This document shows, piece by piece, positions 10,084-19,585 of a DNA stretch of 64,000 nt; position 1 is the stretch's first letter; every line of letters starts with the position of its first letter. Origin of the DNA: Phytomonas francai. Taxonomy: Eukaryota > Euglenozoa > Kinetoplastea > Trypanosomatida > Trypanosomatidae. Under the pieces are notes generated by a model. It was not told the DNA's origin. It saw only the letters and a list, made by a program, of their open reading frames with translations, and searched no databases. The position numbers were made by a program, and so were the translations under genes. The stretch lies in assembly GCA_001766655.1 (NCBI GenBank), contig MJCC01000001.1:1970364-2034363 (forward strand), in the 5' to 3' direction.

Positions 10084-12018
10084 TCAAAGTGCAACCAGGG
10101 GTAAACTCGCTCGTTTGCGCGCCCACAACAACAAGCCATCAGAGGCTCCAACCATAGGACACTCAACCTCGCGCCCTGTATCCCCATCTCTTAAGGTACT
10201 GCCTCGGATGCGTACCTCAAGAACGTTAGGATATGTAATAGAACGTACAGCATTCTGCAATGCCAGTTGTACTAACTCTTGCATTTTTTCATTTTTCCCA
10301 TTGATACAACTATGAGAGAATCCTTTGGTAGAGGGGGGCAACGGCAATCCGGAAAAGTTGGCTGAAGGGAGCCTAGCGGCATTGGAAGCACCAAAATTGC
10401 CATTCATCATCAATGATGGCGAACTTGCCGAAGGCATTGAAGTTGTAACGTTTCTCGTCGTCGAGGTGGTGGTGAAGGAAGAGGAGGGGTCCGCAGGTAA
10501 ATGGAAAGAGCGACGGTTTCGAAGGTAGTGCTGAGGAGCAGTAACCTCAAACGAGGCGTTAAATCGTGGGAGGCTCGGAAACGAAAGCTCCATGATGGAA
10601 CCATGAAAAGCAGCATAAAGGGATCCCAAGAACGACACATGACGTAGCTGCAAAACGCAGTCGATACACAGAACGTCTGCGGGTATACACAGTTTGGCGG
10701 GCAGGAAAGACAGAATTGGAAAACAACAACCCAAATCTAGAGAGAAACGATGATCCTCGTAGCAAATAGGGATGCTAAAGCAGCGCAGTACGAGCGGAAA
10801 AGGAAATGCTACGCTGACTGGCGTTTCCTCCACTTCTGACGAAAGCGAAGGCCGTTGTGCCTGCTCAGAGGGTGAAATGATACACCCATTTGACTTTGTC
10901 CTTTTCATGGCATCGCATCCTGTTTTAGCACCAGCTTGCGCTGCTGGATCCGGCTTACTATTTCCCGAAGGAATATCTGGTGCAGCGTCCGACGTCATTG
11001 TTGTAAAGGACGGCAGCTCAACAGAGACAATATCCCCAGCAAGACGCGGAATGGCAACCCCAACACCAGGAAAAGATCCTGTGCTGCTGCTGCTGATGTT
11101 GCTACGACCAGTATAACCCGGGCAATCGTGTACTTTACTTTCGTCGACAAGGAAGTTGTTTGCGCTCACAGGGGCCTTGTCGGGCCTTATGGTTGAATTT
11201 CTACCACCAGTATTTATCAACGAAATATTTTTCACAACTTTCGCGGACACGGCAGCCCACGTGGAGGCCAAGTTGGAAGACTCCTTGATGTTCCTCTGCA
11301 TCGCATCAATTGTGGAGGTTGCTATCCCAGAGACGCTCTTCTGGAATACATTCAGACTAGGGCCTAATTCAAGATGAAGTACATCGACATGCGGATAACG
11401 CCCAACTGCACCAGTTTTTACAGGAGCTACCGTCATGGGGTCTGGCACCCTGCTTGTTTTTGCCATCAGGGTGCGATTTACACAAGCAACGCCGCACTCC
11501 ACAGTGTACTGCAGGCGGTCAGACCACACATCAATGTTGACAGTGCCGCCACCAAGTATCAGGATGCCCAACCAGCGGCTAACCACGTTCACCCAGAGTG
11601 CGCTTTCTTTCCGCATCGAGCTATATGTCCCCTGTAAATCACTTCTTGGCGCATGCTGCTGTCTTATGAACCTCTGTCGCTTGCCAAAACCACCTCTGCA
11701 GGCATCACTACTATTTTGTGCCTCCCTTGGTTTTCTGGCTTGGTCCCTAACAGTAGGGCTCCGTAAAAAAGCATTGTCTAAGCCCAATATACTAACCCGG
11801 ATATGTTGATAGACTATCGCCACAGCGCTTTCCTCACCCCAATAAATAATAAGCGACTCCCACCACTTAACCGGCCTTTGTGGTCGATCGTGACTGATTT
11901 GAGAAGAATTCAAGTCAGACTCCACATCATCCTCAACTGGTGCGCTAAGGAAAAAATAATACGCCAATAAAGCACAGACACCAATGCTTAAAAGAAACTC
12001 TATTATGAAGCCTATCAT
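10084..12018 (-). CDS. Membrane-anchored protein of unknown function, possibly lipid-transfer type
   Basis: 644 aa with an ATG start. Residues 2-26 form one N-terminal membrane segment (IIEFLLSIGVCALLAYYFFL), followed by an acidic linker and a WWESLIIYWGEES block. The body alternates amphipathic beta-like stretches with low-complexity Ser/Thr linkers near residues 360-400 and 530-580. A stretch of alternating hydrophobic residues around 445-510 (LCIDCVLQLRHVSFLGSLYAAF, PRFNASFEV) is compatible with an SMP-like or other lipid-binding beta fold, but no diagnostic motif is visible, so function is not assigned. One N-terminal membrane anchor with a large soluble domain would fit an ER or contact-site protein. 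Gene reality is well supported by length and codon use. Confidence 0.75.
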   Translation of the reverse strand: MIGFIIEFLLSIGVCALLAYYFFLSAPVEDDVESDLNSSQISHDRPQRPVKWWESLIIYWGEESAVAIVYQHIRVSILGLDNAFLRSPTVRDQARKPREAQNSSDACRGGFGKRQRFIRQQHAPRSDLQGTYSSMRKESALWVNVVSRWLGILILGGGTVNIDVWSDRLQYTVECGVACVNRTLMAKTSRVPDPMTVAPVKTGAVGRYPHVDVLHLELGPSLNVFQKSVSGIATSTIDAMQRNIKESSNLASTWAAVSAKVVKNISLINTGGRNSTIRPDKAPVSANNFLVDESKVHDCPGYTGRSNISSSSTGSFPGVGVAIPRLAGDIVSVELPSFTTMTSDAAPDIPSGNSKPDPAAQAGAKTGCDAMKRTKSNGCIISPSEQAQRPSLSSEVEETPVSVAFPFPLVLRCFSIPICYEDHRFSLDLGCCFPILSFLPAKLCIPADVLCIDCVLQLRHVSFLGSLYAAFHGSIMELSFPSLPRFNASFEVTAPQHYLRNRRSFHLPADPSSSFTTTSTTRNVTTSMPSASSPSLMMNGNFGASNAARLPSANFSGLPLPPSTKGFSHSCINGKNEKMQELVQLALQNAVRSITYPNVLEVRIRGSTLRDGDTGREVECPMVGASDGLLLWARKRASLPLVAL

Positions 12019-13695
12019 CCTTTTAGCATGTTCAGTTTATATTTAACCCAACCTACTTACGTGGCGTGGCGAGATACAAAAAGAGCCTTAATAAGCAACA
12101 GAGCAGTACTCACACAAAAGCATATATATTCAAAAAGGTTAGCATTACAAACCCCAGTAGATAACATAGAGGGAACTAATCCCAATGGTTAGAAATTGCT
12201 TTAATTTGTTGTTGTTGTTGTTTTTAAGAATCATTGCACAAAACATCTTTTTAGCGAGAGAACTATCGTCTCCCTTTTATGATGTGAAAGCGCGTATATC
12301 CCACCTTTCCTTTGTCGGTAACAGAGAATAGTTAATACATTTCCTTCTCTTTTCTTTAGCTTAGATAGCTATAGGTTAGTTATTCAAAATAAATAGATGA
12401 AAGTGCAAATAAAAAATACCAATATTACTGCGAAGATTGCGCACACTGAAGCGGATACGCGGGATGTAATCATAAAATAAATTTAAAAAAGATAAACCCA
12501 CGAAAAGGAAAGGTGAAGTAAAAGTAAATAAGAGACACACCAGCTACTCGTGTTCCTTCGGAAGGTTAGTCTAGTGTGGAGAGAAAAAAATATCTAAGTG
12601 TCTGAACGAATGACATTTTTCGAGAAGAACTATACATTTTTGGCTGCAATGATGAGCCCATTTTTTCCTGCATACATTTTTCATATACAAAGATGTAATT
12701 ATAACTACATTTATATTCATATATACGCAACTGCTTATTTTCTTTTCCATTTGGGAGGATAATGAGAGAAATAAATCGTGCATTTATTACCTTCGCGCAC
12801 TTTACATGCACAAAAAGTCAAAATATTAAAAACGACATAATTCTAATTTTGGAGCTAACCTTATTCAATGAAATATTTACTTGACTGAACATAGAACACA
12901 GGTTACTGAGTCATAAAACCAGATAATTTTATACTTGTATATTCAGAGAAGTCTTGATACTCTGCACAGTAGCTCTCTGAGCACATGCCTCCCCCCCCCC
13001 TCGCAATTGTTCAAATTGAACCGCTTCTTTAACCTCATGTTGATCCTCGGTTGTATGAAATGCGCTCCAAAGTGCTGTTATTGTACCCATTGCAGTAAAT
13101 ATAGAGGCGCACCTAACTAAGCAACGCAGTTTAAAGTTCTAAGAATATGCCACCCGTGCTCAAAATATGCTTTAGATTTTCTGAGTTTGTACAAAGTCGT
13201 AAAAAGGGAGCACCATACATCCATGTTCTACAGACAGTGTTGCTACACATAGCAAAGTCTGAGCCAAGAAGCATATAGCAAAAGACACCAAGATTAGCAC
13301 CATCGTACAGTGCTGATCAAGTAGATTCATGACAGCCTGACGAAAAACAACAACAGAACCGAATCAAAGATAGAGTTTTAACTCAGTTAATAAGAAATAT
13401 GATAGTACAGCATAGACCTTCACATGGCAGTAAACACTTGCATAGACTTGCTATTTGTCACAAAAGGGGAAAAAAAGTATATTAAAAAGGCCTAAAAACA
13501 AATAATATACCTTTTTCCGTTGAACCTTGTACATGGTGTTAAGAGGCCAATTTCAAACTTCTGGCCTAGTGAGTAAAGAACCGTTAAACGTAACGGAGGA
13601 ACGTCTAATTTCGTCACACCAAGCTTTTGTGGTGTGGTTCCTGGTACTTGTATCCTTTTCCAATTAAGTTGTTTGCATCATTGTACTGATGCGTA
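12019..13695. other. Gene-poor intergenic stretch
   Basis: About 1.7 kb of AT-rich DNA with no convincing gene. A run of 10 C lies at 12991-13000 (G on the minus strand), and a (TTG)n stretch near 12208-12222. Confidence 0.5.
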
Positions 13696-14403
13696 TCAGG
13701 TAACAAAACATATTTGTTTCGCACAAGAAATCTGTGAAATTAAATCACTAGGTTCCCTTTTGCGCATATAGTTCGATGCTTTTGCCCTTTCCTCACGTTC
13801 CGGGAGGCCACTACTATCCTCCGTCTCATAATCATCCAAGTCAATGAAAGACGTCTGTGCAAAGAGTAGGTGTCTGCGATACTGCAATAGCCCAGCCCTT
13901 TTTGATACTTGGTCCGCATGTACATAGCAAGGATACGAAGGAATACCGAAAAAAATATATCAATATTTCCAGGAAAAATGCATTGTAAATGCCATCCGTC
14001 CAGTTAAAGTCATTCAAGACGGATCCTACAACATGTCCACAGCAAAGGAGACCTGAAAATAATGGCATGAAAATAGCGTGTAATTGTGTAGAGAGAACAC
14101 TAAGGACAACTACTTGCCGTGGTAAGAAAGGCACACCAAACGAGATTCTACTAGAATGCTATAGATGATGGAAAACTAAAAACCCATGATACAGGTCCTC
14201 ATAAGAAGGCGCGTGACATTTATAAACAGTCGGCTCAATTTTACGGTGGGCACGCTTACGTGTTCAGAAACCACGCCAAGAAAAATATTGCAAGTGTAAA
14301 ACAGGAAGATGATGTTGAATGCGTGTAATGAAGCCGCGTCGAAACGGAAAGCTAAGATGTTTTTCAGGGTCATCCCAATGCTAACTTTCATACCGATGAA
14401 CAA
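13696..14403 (-). pseudogene. Relic of a multi-pass membrane protein
   Basis: Three adjacent minus-strand frames form a co-linear series. At 14176-14403 there is a hydrophobic piece (HAFNIIFLFYTCNIFLGVV); at 13841-14134 a second with two membrane-like segments (LHAIFMPLFSGLLCCGHVVG and the aromatic-rich NAFFLEILIYFFRYSFV); and at 13696-13887 a hydrophilic tail with FIDLDDYETEDSSGLPEREE. The second and third are related by a shift near 13880-13900, where CGPSIKKG in one frame is followed by QYRRHLLFAQ in the other. The pattern is that of the C-terminal part of a transporter-like protein broken by at least two frameshifts. The family is not identified. It could alternatively be an intact gene with assembly indels. 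Confidence 0.45.
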
Positions 14404-14866
14404 GCTAAGAAGCTCATGAGTGCATTCCTATTGAAACCTGTGTATCTTAATTATTCAATTTGTCTTCATCTATTCTGAATTCCTATAAAGTGTAAGTAAT
14501 GAGGGATTTAATACTGATTTTAGCGCAGATACAAACTCTAGGCATATCTGAAAGGGAAAGTATGACTATGTAAAGTAAAAAATCAAAAATTAAACAATTA
14601 GACCCTCAACCTCTTTCCAGAGCACAATGCTGATGAGAAAAGTGACTACTGCTCCTTCTCACGTGAATAACGCATCCTAGTAACCCGATATACCCTTAGT
14701 TCTGTACCAATGATCCCCTAGAAGGTGCAGTAAAAGAGCCTCGGAAAGAAGAAAAGGCTTATTTCAGTGGAGAAGGGGTGAGGGAAGCTGTTCTTTATTA
14801 GCGCTATTGCATACCCGCAATAAATGGAATGGAAAAAACAGAAACAGATCAAAACATTTTTTGGAG
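14404..14866. other. Intergenic, 3' flank of BUD31
   Basis: No supported gene; a pyrimidine-poor, AT-rich segment. Confidence 0.4.
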
Positions 14867-15619
14867 TTATGTTTCATTTGATTCCGCTGATTTTTCTTGT
14901 TCCGATGACTTTTTATGTTGGTTTGAGGCATCTGTGGAGCAACAACCTCGACAGCCACACACAGTGCATGCGAAAAAGTTCTTGTTCTTGCGTTGCGAAA
15001 TTGGAACCCGGCATATGCACGTTGAATTACTCTCTTTCTTTTGGTGAGTTGAATGAAACGCATGTCGATGCTCGCGTTTGTCGCGCAATGCATATTTACT
15101 TGCTATAGACGCAGCCACACTGGCAGCACCAGGAACTGCACATGCTGTACAACACAAATGTTCGTATCCTGGTAGCCTCCAGCGCCGCGCCAGACCCACA
15201 TCTATGAACTGCATCTCACAACAATAGTCATAAACCTCCTTGCTAATAGTTTTCAAACGGAAAAAGGAATCGAAAACGTAGCGTGTGCGCTCACGATTGA
15301 TTTGGGCAATTCGCCATAACGGTGGTATAGGATCAGCTGTATGCTGATCATTCTGCGCTGACCCCTTAGGATCCTCTACTTGATTATTCTCAGCATCATC
15401 TATGTTATCTACCGCGTGAACCCCCTCTACGCGTCTACGCTTTCCCTTTTCAAGACTGCCATTATCTTTAGCCCTGTGTGAGCAAGTCGTCTGTCCAACT
15501 ACTCCAGAAGATTCCTCTTGCAACGCAAATTTCATTGCTTCCTCATAATTGTCCAAGACATCATTGATAACCTCGAAACCCGGTGGTGGTTTTTTCATTC
15601 CAGGACGTACTCTAGGCAT
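14867..15619 (-). CDS. BUD31: BUD31/G10 splicing factor homologue with inserts
   Basis: 250 aa against about 145 in most eukaryotes. The G10 signature is clear: N-terminal RPGMKKPPPGFEVINDVLDNYE, then PPLWRIAQINRERTRYVFDSFFRLKTISKEVYDYC (near 98-132), GYEHLCCTAC, ICRVP and a final CTVCGCRGC. All the zinc-binding cysteines are kept. Two extra segments explain the length: an acidic/basic insert near residues 40-95 and a His/Ser-rich insert near 165-195 between the two cysteine clusters, plus a hydrophilic 22-residue tail after the last cluster. BUD31 is part of the activated spliceosome; in trypanosomatids the relevant reaction is mainly spliced-leader trans-splicing. Family assignment is firm. 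Confidence 0.93.
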   Translation of the reverse strand: MPRVRPGMKKPPPGFEVINDVLDNYEEAMKFALQEESSGVVGQTTCSHRAKDNGSLEKGKRRRVEGVHAVDNIDDAENNQVEDPKGSAQNDQHTADPIPPLWRIAQINRERTRYVFDSFFRLKTISKEVYDYCCEMQFIDVGLARRWRLPGYEHLCCTACAVPGAASVAASIASKYALRDKREHRHAFHSTHQKKESNSTCICRVPISQRKNKNFFACTVCGCRGCCSTDASNQHKKSSEQEKSAESNET

Positions 15620-16025
15620 TTTTAATAACGATCTTTTCCTAAGATATCGCTGTCAAAGCTTTGTCAACTAAAATTCAAAGTTAAAGGACTGAATGGCCAA
15701 GCTTGTTTGACGAGGCAAACGCTTCTACACGGCAAAGGAGGAAAAAATGCACCTTAACCAGATATGGGTATTTCTGTAAAAGAGATAGAGGTCATGAGGG
15801 GGAAAAAGTTTTGAATCAAATCTTTTCAACTGTGAGAATTTAAGAATTTAGGGGCTTGAACTTCTCAAAAAGAACCACGAGCCACTTTGCTGAGTGTTAG
15901 TATTATTTGCACGTTTGCTACTGATATCTGCCGCTTGAGTGGATGATATCGCAGGAAGTCTTTGATGTTTACAAACCTTACGTGCTTTATTTGCCTCAAG
16001 AATACGAAAATTTCAACCTACTCTC
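15620..16025. other. Intergenic, MCM4 to BUD31
   Basis: No gene seen. A 61-codon plus-strand frame (15943-16128) overlaps the MCM4 C-terminus and is treated as a shadow. Confidence 0.5.
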
Positions 16026-18944
16026 TCAGAGACGAGCGCCGTCGTGGTCTGCAAAGGTCACAAGGGTGCGTGTAAAAGACTTGATAGAATCACCACCCGA
16101 TAAAAGTGCAAGTAGCTCCATAAATTGAGCCGGTCCTACTGGCCTCGAAGCTCCACTGTGCTCATTAAGAGCCAGCCGTAGCTCTGATACAGGAGCTGTA
16201 TGCAATCCGCGGGACGTGTACTGTCGCGCCACGACCTCTTCGAGGCGGCGCATGCAGCTTTCCATGGTATTTTTAGTCGGGTCTGGGGCATGGAAGATGT
16301 CCAGGTTGATCAAACCTGTTCGGGGATCAGTTGCGGCCTCCTTTAGTGCCTCACTTATTAGCCGCTTCGCCTCGAGGACGTCATCCACGGATACCTCAGG
16401 ACTGTAGCGCATCTTTGCCCTCGCCTCAGACAACCGAATCATAGATTCTAACTGACGCAGAGTGGCAGACACTGTTTGGCTCCCACGAGAGCGGCGCAGC
16501 AGCATGTACGACGTGGCTAGCTGTTTGTGAGATGCCTCAGTAAGTCGTGGAAAAACGGTCTCCCGTGCGATGGCAATGTACTTGGAGAGAATTGCGGTAG
16601 GCATATACGGGCGCTCTGAAGGCCCAAATAGAAACGGCTCGCCCTCATATTGAAGAAGGACCTCCACTCGTAGGCCGGTTGTGGGATCAACATGGGTTCG
16701 CATCGGCATAGGAAGATGCCCCGTGCTAGCGCTTGCTTCTGTGCCCAATGGAGGGAGCCCTTTGTCATCTTTTCGGATTTCCTCATCGCTACCACCGTGC
16801 ACACCTGCTAACATGGGGGATTGGCCCTGAACAGAAGAATTACTTACGAGGGCTTCAGAGTGGTCCATGTACAAAGACAAGACATGGGAAGCAAGACGTC
16901 GATCCTCGTTGATATCGTGCCGGTCTAGAAGCAAAAATATCAGGTCAAAGCGGGATAGTAAAGTTGGCTCGATTTGCAAATTCTCGACAACATTTAGGTG
17001 GGGGTTCCATTGAGATTCCTTTGGGTTTGCAGCAGCGAGAATCGACGTGCGGGCATTTAATTGAGCTATAATTCCGGCCTTAGCGACAGATAGTGTTTGC
17101 TGCTCCATGACCTCGTGGAGCACAGAGCGCGTGGCCTCATTCATTTTATCCAGCTCGTCGATGCAGCAAAGCCCTTGGTCAGACAGAACGAGAGCGCCTG
17201 GCTCAAGAACATGCTCGCCCGTGTCGTGTTCTTGAACCACGAAAGCGGTCAGCCCAACGCTGCTGCTGCCCTTACCTGAGGTATATACCCCGCGCGGAGC
17301 AATCTCGTGGACCTGTGTAAGGAGCTGTGATTTAGCCACACCAGGATCTCCGCACAAGATAACGTTTAGGGATGAGCGAAAATTAGCACGGTTATTAGAG
17401 ACCGCACCTGGTTGGGAGGGAGCGAGATCGGCGAGGGGTGCGTCATTTTTGCCGTCCCGGTCGGTGTAAGAGTTTTCTGGGCGGCGATTAAAAACGAAAT
17501 TCTTGGGCGTGCCACCGAAGAGCTGAGCTAATATACCTCGCTTGACATCCTCATGACCCCAAATACTTGGGGCAAAGGAACGGATAAGAATATCATGAAT
17601 GTCAGGACGACGTGCCAAGAGGTGAAACATGTCTAAGCGAGCTGTATCCATCGCGTCGATATCGAGAAAATTGGAATCCCCATTAGAATCCATCACACCC
17701 CCTTTGTTGGTCGTCGCACCTGTTGAACTAGATGTCATCGTGTGTGACTTTGGTCGCTGGCCCACGCCACTAGAACTAGGACCACTGCCAAAAGAGGCTG
17801 TGCGCGATAGCTCGATATGCACCACATCTAAATGTGTAGAAAAGATGCTCTTTATAATACGAGTGTTCGCATTGAGGCGAATAGGAGTGGAGCGGTAAAT
17901 ACCAGTCACCACCACGCGATCCCCGGGCACCACAGAGTCCACAAGCCCGCCATATACCACAAGAGAGATAGAAATCGGTGTCTCACCGTCAGAGACATGC
18001 TCAGGTGATTCCTGGAGCTTGATTAGCTGTTTATCCTCGAAAATTGATAAATTGTGCTGCAATCTGAAAGAATAAGATTGCCCACAGTGGTTGCAACGCG
18101 TGGGTTCAAAGATACGACCCTTGTCCCCACTCACGCTGCGCTCAATATTATGACAGTGCCAACACTGAAAGCATGCAACTCGAATCTCAGGAATAATTTT
18201 TGAGACCCGTATCACCATTCCTTTAATACTCAACAGCTGCTCAAGGTGCTGTGGGGAAAGCTGTTTGATAGTTATCAGAGAAGGCATCCTTTTGGGGGCC
18301 AGGTACAGAATAAAGTCGTCCGCGACCTTAATCCCATGTCGGTGTTCCAGCACCTCACGGTAAAGATCCTCAGCCACAGCCGTCATCATCTGTAGGCATT
18401 CTGTAGGGTGGTTGGCTGTTTGTTGGTATAATACTGGGGCGGTTTGCTGCAGCCAAGTGAAGTCAATCTCAAGCGTGGTTCGGCCCCGTAAATGCATAGA
18501 CAGCATCTCCCCCAGATAATACCGCTCCCCCGTACTCTGGCCTTCCACCCCCAACGCATCAACCGCGACTGTGTTAGGATTGCACACGGAAACGGCACTG
18601 ACCCCACCTAGGATAGAAGACAAGGGTCGGCTATTGTTCGGCTCAGTAACAGTGCTTCTTCCGATGAGGAGGTGCGAGTTGTCTTGGGATGTCTTAAGCC
18701 CTACAAGCTCGAAGGTTTCTAAATAAAGCCTAAAATCTGCTTTGAACTCCTCGACAGCGATATTTGTGCCCCATATGTATGACAAATCCTCTCGGCGAGG
18801 AATTTGGGTTGGCACGGAAAATACAGGCGTACTAAACGTTTCCCCGTTGCCATGTTGCAGGCCCATGTTATTATCGTCTCGCTCCTCTGTTGGAGGCCTC
18901 CGAGGCCGTAGGGGAGTTAAATCAATAAAATGATCGGCATCCAT
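16026..18944 (-). CDS. MCM4: DNA replication licensing helicase subunit MCM4
   Basis: 972 aa. The N-terminal MCM domain carries a zinc finger with C261-x2-C264 and C284-x2-C287. The AAA+ core has Walker A GDPGVAKSQ (532-540), the MCM sequence YTSGKGSSSVGLTA, Walker B CCIDELDKM (about 593-601), sensor LAAANPKESQWNP and the arginine-finger SRFD near 664-667. The run EVMEQQTLSVAKAGI followed by ESQWNP and LLSRFDLIFLLLD fits MCM4 best among MCM2-7. A Ser/Gly-rich insert (about 390-425) precedes the core, and another hydrophilic insert lies after it (about 700-770). It is a subunit of the hexameric replicative helicase that, with CDC45 and GINS, unwinds DNA in the nucleus. The start is the first ATG; a pyrimidine tract lies upstream near 19040-19065 on the minus strand. 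Confidence 0.95.
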   Translation of the reverse strand: MDADHFIDLTPLRPRRPPTEERDDNNMGLQHGNGETFSTPVFSVPTQIPRREDLSYIWGTNIAVEEFKADFRLYLETFELVGLKTSQDNSHLLIGRSTVTEPNNSRPLSSILGGVSAVSVCNPNTVAVDALGVEGQSTGERYYLGEMLSMHLRGRTTLEIDFTWLQQTAPVLYQQTANHPTECLQMMTAVAEDLYREVLEHRHGIKVADDFILYLAPKRMPSLITIKQLSPQHLEQLLSIKGMVIRVSKIIPEIRVACFQCWHCHNIERSVSGDKGRIFEPTRCNHCGQSYSFRLQHNLSIFEDKQLIKLQESPEHVSDGETPISISLVVYGGLVDSVVPGDRVVVTGIYRSTPIRLNANTRIIKSIFSTHLDVVHIELSRTASFGSGPSSSGVGQRPKSHTMTSSSTGATTNKGGVMDSNGDSNFLDIDAMDTARLDMFHLLARRPDIHDILIRSFAPSIWGHEDVKRGILAQLFGGTPKNFVFNRRPENSYTDRDGKNDAPLADLAPSQPGAVSNNRANFRSSLNVILCGDPGVAKSQLLTQVHEIAPRGVYTSGKGSSSVGLTAFVVQEHDTGEHVLEPGALVLSDQGLCCIDELDKMNEATRSVLHEVMEQQTLSVAKAGIIAQLNARTSILAAANPKESQWNPHLNVVENLQIEPTLLSRFDLIFLLLDRHDINEDRRLASHVLSLYMDHSEALVSNSSVQGQSPMLAGVHGGSDEEIRKDDKGLPPLGTEASASTGHLPMPMRTHVDPTTGLRVEVLLQYEGEPFLFGPSERPYMPTAILSKYIAIARETVFPRLTEASHKQLATSYMLLRRSRGSQTVSATLRQLESMIRLSEARAKMRYSPEVSVDDVLEAKRLISEALKEAATDPRTGLINLDIFHAPDPTKNTMESCMRRLEEVVARQYTSRGLHTAPVSELRLALNEHSGASRPVGPAQFMELLALLSGGDSIKSFTRTLVTFADHDGARL

Positions 18945-19260
18945 GGGTTGTCCCGCGAGAGGCCTGATTGCACTTCTGCTTCGATATTCTATTTTATAAC
19001 CAGGGAGCTACTTTTCCCTTTCTCATAAAAATATATAATAAGAGAAGGCTCAAAGATAATCAGCTATCTTTATGAGCTTTAAAAAATAAAACAATTTCAA
19101 TAAATAGCAAGGAAGATTACGCAAAGTTATTGTGTGTAAACGGATCCTTTCTTCACGGCCTTCCCTCTCCTTTTGAAAAAAGGGGAAGTAAGGAAGGAAG
19201 AGGGTGAATGAAGGCTGGTAACTTAATTATGGCAAAATAATTCACCAAAGAGTCAAGCAT

Positions 19261-19316
<56 letters not shown>

Positions 19317-19585
19317 TCAAAACATTCATACATTGTAAATATTATTAGGATGTATAGTAATTATGGACCATGTTAGAAAAAGCCTAAAGCCAATATTCTA
19401 ATCAGAAATCAGGAAAACAAACAAAAAAATAAGGCCTGAAATTAGTCCACCAATTTTATTCCATTACAAGCAATTAATCGGATTACATTTCAATCATTTT
19501 TATTTTAGCACGCCCATTTCGTTTTCAACAGAAGCTCATACCTATGTTGGTCTATTTTTTGGATCCCCATAAACAACCTTGAGCC
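18945..19585. other. Intergenic, deubiquitinase to MCM4
   Basis: No gene; contains the (TA)n tract at 19268-19314 and the presumed splice-acceptor region of MCM4. Confidence 0.5.
19268..19314. repeat. (TA)n dinucleotide tract
   Basis: About 47 bases of pure AT alternation, the longest such tract in the window. Confidence 0.95.
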
